Of a DNA stretch of 22,046 bases, positions 1 through 9,354 are shown piece after piece. The position numbers and the translations under genes are program-made. The stretch is from Firmicutes bacterium CAG:552. GTDB lineage: Bacteria > Bacillota > Clostridia > Christensenellales > Pumilibacteraceae. Under the pieces are notes generated by a model. It ran no database searches and had not been told where the DNA came from. It was given only the letters and a program-made list of their open reading frames with translations. The number at the start of each line of letters is the position of its first letter. Position 1 is the stretch's first letter. The stretch covers positions 1-22,046 of the forward strand of contig FR884012.1 of assembly GCA_000435495.1 (NCBI GenBank), given 5' to 3'.

Positions 1-3000
1 TTATCCTCTATGCTTACGGTTATCGCTCGTTTCGTTATCTTCAAAACGGCGGTATATTCCTTATCCAAAACATACCATAAAGCATTGTCTCCCTTAAGCG
101 CAAACGTGACGGATTTTTCGCACACGTTCGCACTGCTTATGCCGTCAAGGACTACCGGGTTACCCTCGATTGCTCCGTTTACCGATACGGTTACCGAACG
201 CAAACTTCCGTCGTAAACAAATGTGCCGTCTCCGCTTACCGTAAGATAAATCGTCTTTTTGCTTGCGCCGCTTTCCTTTGCCGTTATGCTATACGTTGCA
301 GCGCCGTAAACGCCTGAATACGTTAAGTTATAAGTAATACGGTTAGCCGAATCGATTGCATAGTCGCTTATAGCCGCCTTAAATTCTCCGGTCGTACCGT
401 CCACGTATGTAGCCGTTACATCCGCTTCGGTATCGCCGTAAGTTACGCTTGCGCCCATCTTTAGCGAAACGGATTTTACAATCTTTGCATAGTCGTTAAG
501 ACTACCTATTTTACCGTTGACGTACTCGAGCTGCACACTGTCAAGTCCACTAACGATTGCCATATAAGAAGCGTAAAGCGCTTTTGCTTTCTCTACTACG
601 CTACCGTCGGTAGAAACGTCCGCTTTTATATTGTTGTAACCGTCGATATATTCGGCAAGTTCTGCCTTGAACGTCTTAAGCGTAGCTCCGAACTCTACTG
701 TGTACAAAGGATTACTAAGCGTAACTTCGCTTACGTACTTGCTTTCGTCAAGACCGCCGATCGTCAAAACAATATCTTCGCTTGTTCCGTCGGAATAAGC
801 TATCGCCGCCTTTAAAACAAATTCCGTATTTATGCTGCCGTCGGCTTTGTAAGCTCGCTCGTATACGTTATCGCCTCTTAAAACTACACTTTTAACTATT
901 TTGTTAAGTTTACATTCTGCGCCTTCCTTCAGATCCAATATCTCGCTATGAGCGGAGTTTGCAGTCTCGAACTCGACGGTATAATAAGAAACGGTATACT
1001 TTAAGCTAACGTCAAACGTTACGGGTAACTCGATTGTTCCGTTAGATACATTGTATAATACACCGTCTATAATTACATCCTTATTCTCGAACTCTTTGTC
1101 GAAGATTAAAGTTATAATTCCCGTATACTTGCCGTCTTTGAATTCTGCGAATTTGCCCACGCAAGCCTGGTTGTAGTTGTCGTCTTTAAACGTCTTTTGT
1201 GTGGAAGAGCCACTTTCGCCTTCGTAATAAACGTTAGTAAAGCTGTTTAGCGTAAATTCGTCGGCAGCAAAACACTTATACGTTTTGCCGGCGGAAAGCT
1301 CTTTAAATCCGTTAAGTCCGTAAACTCTGCCGCTCATGGTAAAGGTTGCTCTGTTATCGGTGTATCCGCCATCTGAACCTTCGGTTATAGTCTGAGTTCC
1401 TACTCTAACCGCCTCGCCGCTACCTACGATTATCGTACCGGTGGTAGACGAGCTTTGCGCAATGCCGGCAAATGCGCCGTCTATATTAAGCGTACCGTTT
1501 ACTGTCAAAACGGCGTTTTTGCTAAAGCCGTATTTAGAAAGCACACTTGCGTCCGGATACAACTTTCCGCTCTTGCCACCGTCCTTAAATCCGTCATATA
1601 CGTATAATGCGCCGGTAGATTTGATGTCTATCAATCCGCCTTCTTCGATGGTAACCTTTGCGCCCGGCATAACTTTGTATTTTTGCGTAACGTTTACTTT
1701 TGCTCCGCCTTTGATTACAAAATTATAAGTATAAGGAATGGCAAGCACCATATCGGACGAGCCGTAGGTCTGTAAATAGAACTCGCCTGCGGTTATTTCG
1801 CCGTATACGTCGATAACGTTTACTCCACTGTCGCCGAGGTGGATATTTCCTACCGCTTGATCAACTTTTTTGGTATCGTCGTAGCTTATCTCTAACCTGC
1901 TGCCGCTATGGAGCCAAATAAGAGCGCCTTCTCCGCTAGTTGCCTTGTTTTCTATTTTATCCACCAAAACAACGTCCTGCCTGGTTATGCTGCTCCAGAA
2001 ATACAACGAGGTAGAACCTAACACTTTAGCGCCGTAATCGATTATCTGTCTGCATCTTACGTTAACGGTATCGAACTGCACAAACGGGAACTGTCCCGCT
2101 CCGTACAAATCCGACGTGTTAGTGCCACCGGAATAGTTGTTTACCATAAAGGGCTGCTTGAGAGTAGCGCCGGCGTTTACCGTAAGCGTACCGCTGCCGT
2201 CCACAAGGCCTCTAACGTCCATGCTTCCGTTAATTATAACGTTGCCTTTATTTACGAGTTTAGAATAATCGCCCGAAGTGTGACCTTGCGCACTCTGATC
2301 CGCTTTGTGCTGTACGCCTCCGACAATAAGTTTTCCGTTTACGGTAAGCGTTACGCCCGCCTCCACGGTAAGCGTTACGAAAGGCTTAACTCCGTCGTTC
2401 CAGCTCACTCTTGCATGAGTGCCGCCTACGCTTACACCGACTATATCGTTAGCATAATAAGGTAAAAGAAGAGTTACCCCCATAGGTATTGTCGTGTTTT
2501 CGGTGAGCGAAATATCACCGAATACTCTTATCGTGCTTTCTTTGTAACTATCGCCGTCTTTAAGCGATTCGATCGCATCGCTTAATTTCTCGTACGATTG
2601 TGCGCCAACAAAGTAATTTGCTCCTTCGCCGGAGAACGCCGCTCTTATAGTAAGGTCGGAGCTGACGCTTACCGTATAAACATTCGAGTACGAAAGAAGC
2701 TTGCCCTCGGAGTCATACCAACCTAAGAACTTGGCAGACGAATCGGTATTAGTCGCCGTAAAAGTGATTTGACTGCCGGCAGCTACCTTGTCGCCGCTGT
2801 TTATAACGACTTCCCCGTTTTTTGCTGTAACCGAACCGGTCGAAGTGTTGCTGCTAAAGTTTATCGTACGTTCGCCCTGAACAAACATCACGTTAGCAAG
2901 CGCAAACATGTCTTCGCTCGGGAAGTTCGGATCATCGCCACTGTCTTTAACGTAAGCAATGTATATTGTCGTAATCTCGTTTTCGGCGCCGCTTATCGCT

Positions 3001-6000
3001 ATTGCCCCTCTTTGCCAGCCGAGAGCGCCCTGCGCCTTGCTGTAATCGTCGGAGCCCAAATCTGCGCCCATATAACCTATTTTCGTTTTATATGCGTCCG
3101 TTATAAAGTTGTAATAACGCAACATCTCGGTGTTTGCTGCAATTTTTGTATTTATTCCGTAAAACGCTTTATCGCCCATCCCCGGCTCGGCATAACCTTT
3201 TTCTCCTTTGATACCGGTATTTACATAGTAATCGAATACAAGTACGCCCATACCTTGCACCTTAAACGCAATGTTGGAGGCAATACTATCCATTTTCTTA
3301 TTTGCAAGAGATGACGAGAAAGCATACCTGCCTGCATTCGACAAAGACGAATTGTACTCGTAGTAGAATGCATCGTCGTTTACGATTTCGATAGGCAGCG
3401 AACCTTCGGCAATAAGATACTCGCTCATACTCGGCTCGAATATTATGTCTACTACAAACTTAGTATCGACATAACCGAGTTTTGTGTAAATAAATTCGAT
3501 AGTGTGATTTACGGTAAAATCGTTTATTTTGTAGAAATATTCACCGTTATCGAATAAGGCAGAAATTCTCTTGCCTGTCGCAGAGTCGTAAACTTCCACT
3601 TCTGCCCCGTCTATTGCGGGCGACCTCAAAATGAATTCGGTATTTGTCTGCAAAACGGTGTGTTTAATCTTTTGATAAGCGTATATTTCGCCTTCGCTCG
3701 AAACGTTATTTACAAGTTTGGTAAAACTTATCGGGTTACTCAGCGGCAACCTTTCTTTAAATTCCACCTGTATATCCAAATCTCGTTCGAGCGTTATTAT
3801 ATCGCCGTTCGACTTAATAACGTCGCCGTAAACGCCGTCTTCGCCCTTAATGCGGTATCCTACATACTCGTATGCGCCGGCTGTAGACGGTTTAGCAAAA
3901 AGCTGAACTTTATTTAATAAGCCTTTTTGAATTCCGGCGCTAATATTCGTCCTGGCAAAATCTATCAAGTCGTAAACTTCGCCGCTTCCTATTACGCTTA
4001 CGTTAACGTTTATAAGTTTGTTGACGTAAACCTTGGGATTTCTTAATGCAAAGTCGTACCAATCGTAATAAGTAAACTCGAATTTTATGGAATGCGTTCC
4101 CACCGAATCGAACCGGTGATACGTTGCCAAAAACGATATTCCGCTATTTTTATCTCCGGTAAGAGACTGCTTTACACCGTCGTAATATACGTCTATTTTT
4201 CCGTCATAAAACGTCGTGTCATCATATTCGAATGCAAATATGTCTGAATTCGTAATATAAAACGTTACCGTTGCGTTTTGCGCTTTGTCTGTTTCGGTAG
4301 CAAATTGTTTTTTCGTATCGTCGTATACTATCTTTTTTTCTGTTTCGTATACGTAATATATGTTTTCCGCATATTGAATTGCCCCTTCGGGTACGGAAAT
4401 TTGCGTATCCTCGCTAAAAGTTTCGCTTTGGACAGTCGCAGTTTGTCCGCCGTCGAGTGCAGTAGCCGTAATATTCTTTATATACGCAGTGTCCGCTCCG
4501 GTATCGCCGCCACTGTCTTTTTTGTAATAAACGCTGAGCGAAATACTTGTGCCGGAAGTGTTTTCAATCGAATACGTTTTCCATACGCTGCTATCGCCTA
4601 AAACCGCTTCGTCGGTAGCGAGCGAGCAATTCGCACCTTTGGTGTTGGTGGTGGCTCCGTTGCTCGGAGCAAACCACAAATAATCGTAATTGTTTTCCGA
4701 CGAACAAGCATATTCGAAGCTAAGTTTTGTATTTGCGGCTACGGTAAAGGATATATCGCTTTGAGTACTACCCTTCTTTTGATTGGTAGAACGGAAATAC
4801 TTATTGGTTTCGCCATCTACAAAAGTCCAGGGATAATTGCCGCTAAATGCAACCTTTATGCCCTTCCATACCTCATACTGTATTTGAGTAGACGAACCTT
4901 TGTAAGTTGCGGTTAATGCCAATGCGTGTACAAATGTCTCTGCGCTATAACTTAATTGTTCGCCGCTTTCGCTTATCTCGCCTGCCGCCGAAGCAAACGT
5001 TACTCCGCTTATCGCACCGACTTTTTTCAGCGTATAAGACGTATCGAACTGCGATACTTGAAAACTCGTTCCGTCACTTCCTATGTATCCGTCGCATTGT
5101 TCGATAGACGTGCCGTTTTCGTTAACAAGCGAAAGCGCATTCTTTAAGCCCAAAAGCAAATTGCCCGAAGCAAAGGTAGTTCCGTTTATCGATGCGGCGA
5201 ACGTTATCGCATGCGCACCGGGCGTAAGAGCAACTTCCGATTTCTTTCCGCTCACCTTCTGTACCGTACCGTCTACTTCTATCAATATTTCGCCGTCGAT
5301 ATCTAAGCCTATACCTAACTTGCTATACTCGGCAACGTCTACAAAAGTATAATTTTTGCCCTCAAATAAGCTAACCTTATTTGCTCCGTCTAAAGATACT
5401 TCGGCAAGCATGCCTCCGCAGTTAACTATTTCGCAACCGGTGCCCATTGTGTATGCGTATGCGATTCTTTTGTTTGCGGTCATGGTCTCGTTATAAATTT
5501 TAATTTGCTCTGACGTAAAATTATCCTTAACCGATTCCATCGTAAGCTCGACGGGATACATATTGTTATGGCAATTTTCTATCAGCGCATTGCCGCTCTT
5601 CGCAAACAAACCTACTTCATTGCCCGGATCTATGGCAAACGTGTTTATAATGTTGCAGTTTCTTATTACGGATCTATAAGCCGAACCGGACGTTTCCACT
5701 ATAATGGGAGCCACGCCGTATCCTGCTCTGACCATACTGTTAAAAACGTTACAGTTTTCAATCAAAATCGGGGCCGTGCTTTTTACTGCTATAAATGCGC
5801 CGTTATTGTCTCCTTTATACGGCGTTTTAATAAAACAGTTATGAATATTTACGTTGCTTATAGTTGTGCCGTTAGCTACGTTTTTGCCAACCACTATGCC
5901 GTAATTACAAAAGGTCTCGCTTTTAGCGGTGAAATTTCTGAACGTTATGTTTTTTATTGTGCTGATTTTATCGATAGTACCGAAAAACGCCGAACCGTCA

Positions 6001-6413
6001 TTATGATTAGACACAATCAAGCCGTTAGAAATGCTGTGCGACATTCCGTCAAATACGCCGCCGAAGTTTTCTATAGGCGACCAAGGTCTGTTATTTAGGT
6101 CTATATCTGCTCCGAGTCTGATTTCATAGGAAGAAAAATCCATGCCCGAGTTAGACAGATCCGCAAAACCTTTTAACTTAGCTGCGGTGTCCAAAGTAAA
6201 GACGTTAGACGAATAATCGTACCAACTTATATCGCTGCTGCCGTCCCAAACGGAAGCGGCTCTCGGAGTAGTAGTTTGCTCACTTTTGGGCGATGACGAA
6301 TTTATGCTGTCGTCGCTTCCAAAGCTCCTGACGGCTACTCCCGAAACGATAAACACCATGGCTATCATCACCGTAGCTATCATCGTAATTAGTCTTGTTC
6401 TTTTCTTTTCCAT
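1..6413 (-). CDS. Giant multidomain secreted/surface protein, C-terminus beyond window
   Basis: Open for 2137 codons with no stop before the left edge, so the C-terminus and any cell-wall anchor are not visible. The ATG at 6411-6413 has a GAGGTA ribosome site about 8 bases upstream. Residues 1-7 are basic and about 8-28 hydrophobic, a signal peptide or N-terminal anchor, followed by a Ser/Thr linker. From W56 to about 300 runs a beta-helix-like region of the GLUG type (a 'FDGMSHSI' motif and repeated 'I.N..I.NC' rungs). Two beta-sandwich modules (about 515-645 and 1015-1178) both end in a 'KDSG.D' motif. About 1180-1258 is an InlB/Flg_new-like repeat (FLGWYDSEG). About 1270-1700 is rich in 'LTVNG'-type turns, like an adhesin beta-helix. 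An MBG-like module (FVYDG to LKITKRAITV) ends near the edge. Likely role: adhesion or glycan binding outside the cell; this is inference, and no catalytic motif was recognised. Confidence 0.9.
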   Translation of the reverse strand, partial: MEKKRTRLITMIATVMIAMVFIVSGVAVRSFGSDDSINSSSPKSEQTTTPRAASVWDGSSDISWYDYSSNVFTLDTAAKLKGFADLSNSGMDFSSYEIRLGADIDLNNRPWSPIENFGGVFDGMSHSISNGLIVSNHNDGSAFFGTIDKISTIKNITFRNFTAKSETFCNYGIVVGKNVANGTTISNVNIHNCFIKTPYKGDNNGAFIAVKSTAPILIENCNVFNSMVRAGYGVAPIIVETSGSAYRSVIRNCNIINTFAIDPGNEVGLFAKSGNALIENCHNNMYPVELTMESVKDNFTSEQIKIYNETMTANKRIAYAYTMGTGCEIVNCGGMLAEVSLDGANKVSLFEGKNYTFVDVAEYSKLGIGLDIDGEILIEVDGTVQKVSGKKSEVALTPGAHAITFAASINGTTFASGNLLLGLKNALSLVNENGTSIEQCDGYIGSDGTSFQVSQFDTSYTLKKVGAISGVTFASAAGEISESGEQLSYSAETFVHALALTATYKGSSTQIQYEVWKGIKVAFSGNYPWTFVDGETNKYFRSTNQKKGSTQSDISFTVAANTKLSFEYACSSENNYDYLWFAPSNGATTNTKGANCSLATDEAVLGDSSVWKTYSIENTSGTSISLSVYYKKDSGGDTGADTAYIKNITATALDGGQTATVQSETFSEDTQISVPEGAIQYAENIYYVYETEKKIVYDDTKKQFATETDKAQNATVTFYITNSDIFAFEYDDTTFYDGKIDVYYDGVKQSLTGDKNSGISFLATYHRFDSVGTHSIKFEFTYYDWYDFALRNPKVYVNKLINVNVSVIGSGEVYDLIDFARTNISAGIQKGLLNKVQLFAKPSTAGAYEYVGYRIKGEDGVYGDVIKSNGDIITLERDLDIQVEFKERLPLSNPISFTKLVNNVSSEGEIYAYQKIKHTVLQTNTEFILRSPAIDGAEVEVYDSATGKRISALFDNGEYFYKINDFTVNHTIEFIYTKLGYVDTKFVVDIIFEPSMSEYLIAEGSLPIEIVNDDAFYYEYNSSLSNAGRYAFSSSLANKKMDSIASNIAFKVQGMGVLVFDYYVNTGIKGEKGYAEPGMGDKAFYGINTKIAANTEMLRYYNFITDAYKTKIGYMGADLGSDDYSKAQGALGWQRGAIAISGAENEITTIYIAYVKDSGDDPNFPSEDMFALANVMFVQGERTINFSSNTSTGSVTAKNGEVVINSGDKVAAGSQITFTATNTDSSAKFLGWYDSEGKLLSYSNVYTVSVSSDLTIRAAFSGEGANYFVGAQSYEKLSDAIESLKDGDSYKESTIRVFGDISLTENTTIPMGVTLLLPYYANDIVGVSVGGTHARVSWNDGVKPFVTLTVEAGVTLTVNGKLIVGGVQHKADQSAQGHTSGDYSKLVNKGNVIINGSMDVRGLVDGSGTLTVNAGATLKQPFMVNNYSGGTNTSDLYGAGQFPFVQFDTVNVRCRQIIDYGAKVLGSTSLYFWSSITRQDVVLVDKIENKATSGEGALIWLHSGSRLEISYDDTKKVDQAVGNIHLGDSGVNVIDVYGEITAGEFYLQTYGSSDMVLAIPYTYNFVIKGGAKVNVTQKYKVMPGAKVTIEEGGLIDIKSTGALYVYDGFKDGGKSGKLYPDASVLSKYGFSKNAVLTVNGTLNIDGAFAGIAQSSSTTGTIIVGSGEAVRVGTQTITEGSDGGYTDNRATFTMSGRVYGLNGFKELSAGKTYKCFAADEFTLNSFTNVYYEGESGSSTQKTFKDDNYNQACVGKFAEFKDGKYTGIITLIFDKEFENKDVIIDGVLYNVSNGTIELPVTFDVSLKYTVSYYTVEFETANSAHSEILDLKEGAECKLNKIVKSVVLRGDNVYERAYKADGSINTEFVLKAAIAYSDGTSEDIVLTIGGLDESKYVSEVTLSNPLYTVEFGATLKTFKAELAEYIDGYNNIKADVSTDGSVVEKAKALYASYMAIVSGLDSVQLEYVNGKIGSLNDYAKIVKSVSLKMGASVTYGDTEADVTATYVDGTTGEFKAAISDYAIDSANRITYNLTYSGVYGAATYSITAKESGASKKTIYLTVSGDGTFVYDGSLRSVTVSVNGAIEGNPVVLDGISSANVCEKSVTFALKGDNALWYVLDKEYTAVLKITKRAITVSIED

Positions 6414-6821
6414 TATATATTACCTCGTATTATATATTTTATATTATATGTAATCGCAATTTTCGTATCCGTCGCATATATTCGACTACAAAAGCGCAAA
6501 GTAAAAACACGCTGAGAATATAATTTTCGCAACGATATAAAAAAAACAGCGTATCTCCGCACAATAATATTTGTCGGTAGAAGCAGCCGTTATATAAAAA
6601 ACGATATTTCACCTCAAAAAATCATCTGTTTTTGCCGCGCGATTTTCGCCGAAATGCGCCTGTCGATAAATATCACCGATAGCGCCTTACATCCGACTGA
6701 TGGCATTTTTACAAAATATTGCGTACAAAAATCGGCTTATCCACAACGCAAGTCACTAAAAGTCTTATACGCTTACAAGATTTTGTTACAGATAATAGTT
6801 CGGCAAAATACCGATATACTC
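6414..6821. other. Intergenic region, no gene seen
   Basis: This 408-base stretch separates the small membrane-protein gene from the giant surface-protein gene. The 60 bases before the giant gene are extremely A+T rich and hold several TATAAT-like hexamers on the minus strand (for example 6443-6448), but no convincing -35 element at the right spacing, so no promoter is called. No long open frame, tRNA or clear terminator was found. One exact DnaA-box-like 9-mer, TTATCCACA, lies at 6737-6745. Confidence 0.6.
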
Positions 6822-7346
6822 TCATAGTCTCAGTTGTCCGAGTACTTTAATATATTTACTGCCGCAAATTGCTTTGCAGTTGTTTTTTACTTTGTAAAAT
6901 TTTCCGCACTCAAACACGGTATGCTCGCTCTGCGGCTTCTTTACCATTCTCCTTATAGCGCACGTAAGAGACAGAGCGGTAATCATGCCAAATATGACAA
7001 TCATTACCATAGATACGTTTGCGACATACGCAAGGCACAGCATAAGCGCAGTCTTTACCGAATACGTATCGAGTAAAACGTGCAATACTTCTCGGACAAA
7101 CAACATCGTTTCGCCCGAAAGTGAGGCAAGCAATATCGTACGAATTTGCTTAAAGAAGATGTAAAACGATAACAAAAACGTGAGTGCGAATATAGCTATC
7201 TTAAGGAAAATCAAATAAACTTTGTGCAGTTTTTTCAAATCTCTGCACGCCAAAAAAACGTCTTTTATAGCCTTCATTTTGGGCAAATAAGCAAGACCGA
7301 AAAAAAGTAAAATTATTAAGAGATAAACAATAAATATGCCGCCCAT
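6822..7346 (-). CDS. Small predicted membrane protein, function unknown
   Basis: A 174-residue protein I do not recognise. Hydrophobic stretches at about residues 3-20, 43-65 and 98-127 suggest three or four membrane segments. The last 35 residues are basic and hydrophilic, with three cysteines (the FECGKF and ICGSKY contexts). A perfect consensus promoter about 95 bases upstream supports a real gene. The ribosome site is weak (an AGGA about 13 bases before the ATG). It lies upstream of the giant surface-protein gene on the same strand, but 408 bases separate them, so co-transcription is uncertain. A role in export or anchoring of that protein would be speculation. Confidence 0.6.
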   Translation of the reverse strand: MGGIFIVYLLIILLFFGLAYLPKMKAIKDVFLACRDLKKLHKVYLIFLKIAIFALTFLLSFYIFFKQIRTILLASLSGETMLFVREVLHVLLDTYSVKTALMLCLAYVANVSMVMIVIFGMITALSLTCAIRRMVKKPQSEHTVFECGKFYKVKNNCKAICGSKYIKVLGQLRL

Positions 7347-7442
7347 TTTTCCGTAAAAATCCTATATCAGCACGTTTTTCTGTAATGCCGCCAAATCTCC
7401 GCAGGTACAAAACCGCATAATTTTTTGCCGCATATACAGTAC

Positions 7443-7471
7443 ATTATATCATTAAACAAAATGTTTGTCAA
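7443..7471 (-). promoter_or_regulatory. Consensus promoter for the small membrane-protein gene
   Basis: On the minus strand a TTGACA (7466-7471) and a TATAAT (7443-7448) are separated by exactly 17 bases, a perfect housekeeping-sigma consensus. The predicted start is near 7436, giving a leader of about 90 bases before the ATG at 7346. Confidence 0.8.
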
Positions 7472-7621
7472 TATTTTATCTGTATATAAAAACTCTTTTG
7501 TGTGCTTACTCATTTCGTAAAATCAAACAAAGCAAATGCACGACGGTATTAGCGTCACGATGCAACGATAGATATCCGAGATTTTAGCCAAAAATACATA
7601 AGCTTTTTTGTAAGCAGATAT

Positions 7622-7960
7622 TTATACAATCAACTCTAAATAACTATGTTGTTTCTTAACCGCACAAATGTTTCGCAGATGTTTTCGATTGACAAAATAC
7701 TGCTCGTCATAGTTTATGCCTCCATAACTAAATCTACTCTATCATATACTGTTTTTTCTTGATATTTCGTGGTGAATACTATGTAATATTGAAGTCTCCC
7801 TTTTATATGTAATAAACTCGCTTTGTCTTGCCTTGGGTCTTTCTCCTATTGGCTTTTTATTTTCTGTGATAGTCAGTCGCTCTTATCTTACCATAGGTGC
7901 ATTTTTTGTCCATAGCACAAGTCTTTTATCCACTCATCGAGCGAGTATTTTTTGCCAACA
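7622..7960 (-). pseudogene. Possible decayed coding sequence, perhaps IS200-like
   Basis: This region has no intact gene, but several short minus-strand frames read like protein and are broken by stops and frame changes. One frame, open between stops at 7846-7848 and 7714-7716, contains 'YYIVFTTKYQEK', which resembles the N-terminal strand motif 'KYHIVF..KYRRK' of IS200/IS605 TnpA (Y1 HUH transposases). A second frame (7622-7738) reads 'YDEQYFVNRKHLRN'. The HUH and catalytic tyrosine motifs are not seen, so the assignment is weak. The rest of the interval from 7449 to the tuf terminator holds nothing I can name. Confidence 0.25.
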
Positions 7961-7995
7961 AAAAAGCCGTCTCCTAATAACGGAAACGACTTTTT
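7960..7995 (-). terminator. Intrinsic terminator after tuf
   Basis: On the minus strand the arms AAAGTCGTTTCC (7982-7993) and GGAGACGGCTTT (7963-7974) pair over 12 positions with two G-T wobbles. A run of T follows. It begins about 27 bases past the tuf stop and ends the str operon. Confidence 0.85.
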
Positions 7996-8021
7996 GTATT
8001 ACTAATTTGTTTTAGCTCCGA

Positions 8022-9224
8022 TTACTCGATAATCTTAGCTATAACGCCGGAACCAACGGTTCTGCCGCCTTCACGAATAGCGAAACGAAGACCTTGTTCT
8101 GCAGCAATGGGGTGGATAAGAGTAACGGTCATGGTTACGTTATCTCCGGGCATTACCATTTCAACTCCCTTCGGAAGTTCGATAGAACCGGTAACGTCGG
8201 TAGTTCTGAAATAGAACTGGGGACGATATCCGTTGAAGAACGGAGTATGACGGCCACCTTCTTCCTTCTTAAGAACGTAAACTTCGGAAGTGAACTTGGT
8301 GTGCGGGGTAATCGAACCCGGCTTAGCGATAACCTGTCCTCTTTCGATGTCTTTACGATCGATACCTCTGAGAAGGATACCTGCGTTGTCACCTGCCTGA
8401 GCAAAATCAAGCGATTTACGGAACATTTCGATACCGGTTACAACGGAAGCCTTGGTCTCTCTGATACCAACGATTTCTACGGGGTCCTGAATCTTTACGG
8501 TACCACGCTCTACTCTACCGGTAGCAACGGTACCACGTCCGGTAATGGTGAATACGTCTTCGACAGGCATAAGGAAGGGCTTGTCGGTATCTCTTTCCGG
8601 AGCGGGAACGTACTTGTCTACAGCGTCCATAAGTTCGAAAATGCACTTGCATTCCGGACCGTCAACAACGCCGGCCTGAGCTGCTTCCAAAGCCTTAAGT
8701 GCCGAACCCTTGATAATCGGGGTTTCGTCTCCGGGGAAGCCGTACTCGGTAAGAAGATCTCTGATTTCCATCTCTACAAGGTCAAGAATTTCGGGATCGT
8801 CTACAAGGTCGGTCTTATTCATAAATACAACGATGCTGGGAACGCCTACCTGACGAGCAAGAAGAATGTGCTCTCTGGTCTGGGGCATTGCACCGTCGGT
8901 TGCAGCAACTACCAAGATTGCGCCATCCATCTGAGCAGCGCCGGTGATCATGTTTTTAACGTAGTCGGCGTGGCCCGGGCAGTCTACGTGAGCGTAGTGA
9001 CGGGTTTCGGTCTGATATTCTACGTGAGAGGTATTAATCGTAATACCTCTTGCCTTCTCTTCGGGTGCCTTATCGATCTGGTCGTAACGCATCTGCTCTG
9101 CAAGACCTTTTGCAGCCAAAGTGGTGGTGATAGCAGCAGTCAAAGTGGTCTTACCATGGTCAACGTGGCCGATGGTACCAATGTTAACGTGCGGCTTAGA
9201 ACGGTCAAATTTAGCCTTAGCCAT
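8022..9224 (-). CDS. tuf: Translation elongation factor Tu
   Basis: The GTPase that carries aminoacyl-tRNA to the ribosomal A site. The 400-residue length is typical. Visible GTPase motifs are GHVDHGKT (19-26), RGITI (59-63), DCPGH (81-85) and NKTD (about 135-138; most orthologues have NKCD, a conservative change). Domains 2 and 3 are complete, with the GRGTVATGRVERG and GGRHTPFF..YRPQFYFRTTDVTG segments unchanged, so nothing suggests kirromycin- or pulvomycin-type resistance. An ideal GGAGG lies about 9 bases before the ATG. It is the last gene of the str cluster and also has its own promoter in the fusA-tuf gap, so it can be made in excess of EF-G. Confidence 0.99.
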   Translation of the reverse strand: MAKAKFDRSKPHVNIGTIGHVDHGKTTLTAAITTTLAAKGLAEQMRYDQIDKAPEEKARGITINTSHVEYQTETRHYAHVDCPGHADYVKNMITGAAQMDGAILVVAATDGAMPQTREHILLARQVGVPSIVVFMNKTDLVDDPEILDLVEMEIRDLLTEYGFPGDETPIIKGSALKALEAAQAGVVDGPECKCIFELMDAVDKYVPAPERDTDKPFLMPVEDVFTITGRGTVATGRVERGTVKIQDPVEIVGIRETKASVVTGIEMFRKSLDFAQAGDNAGILLRGIDRKDIERGQVIAKPGSITPHTKFTSEVYVLKKEEGGRHTPFFNGYRPQFYFRTTDVTGSIELPKGVEMVMPGDNVTMTVTLIHPIAAEQGLRFAIREGGRTVGSGVIAKIIE

Positions 9225-9266
9225 TTTAAATTTCCTCCAAATAAAACTTGATTTTTAATTTTGATT

Positions 9267-9292
9267 GAGAGATGCGGCAACACCGACCTCTC
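9267..9292 (-). promoter_or_regulatory. Hairpin at the predicted 5' end of tuf mRNA
   Basis: On the minus strand GAGAGGT (9286-9292) pairs with ATCTCTC (9267-9273) with one G-T wobble. Inside, CGG (9283-9285) pairs with CCG (9275-9277), leaving a one-base bulge and a five-base loop. The predicted first transcribed base is about 9290, so the transcript would start with this stem. It resembles the arrangement at rpsL. Confidence 0.55.
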
Positions 9293-9296
9293 TATA

Positions 9297-9325
9297 ATTA
9301 TACAATAGATTTAAATTTTTAACAA
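9297..9325 (-). promoter_or_regulatory. tuf promoter
   Basis: Minus-strand TTGTTA (9320-9325) and TATAAT (9297-9302) are 17 bases apart. The predicted start is near 9290, with a leader of about 65 bases. The -35 hexamer sits inside the right arm of an inverted repeat that covers the end of fusA. Confidence 0.75.
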
Positions 9326-9354
9326 ACGTTTTTGAGTCGTTTTTGTTAAAATTT
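9313..9354 (-). repeat. A+T-rich inverted repeat spanning the fusA stop and tuf -35
   Basis: On the minus strand AAATTTTAACAAA (9342-9354) is complementary to the segment at 9313-9325, allowing one extra A. The pairing can extend inward through AACG/CGTT with a small bulge. The left arm includes part of the fusA stop codon and the right arm contains the tuf -35. There is no T run directly after it, so it is not a standard terminator. Confidence 0.5.

Noticed and set aside
2769..3314. Plus-strand frame of 181 codons opposite the giant surface protein
   Set aside because: It lies wholly inside the confirmed minus-strand reading frame and has no recognisable domain or ribosome site. The same applies to the other plus-strand frames between 1 and 6100.
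6737..6745. Perfect DnaA-box-like TTATCCACA
   Set aside because: It is isolated. A similar 9-mer occurs inside the lipoprotein gene (16214-16222) and a near match at about 7926. There is no cluster, no A+T-rich unwinding region arrangement and no dnaA/dnaN nearby, so no origin is claimed.
8094..9251. Long plus-strand open frame (385 codons) opposite tuf
   Set aside because: It is the antisense shadow of EF-Tu, with no family motifs and no ribosome site. Long antisense frames are usual opposite highly biased genes.
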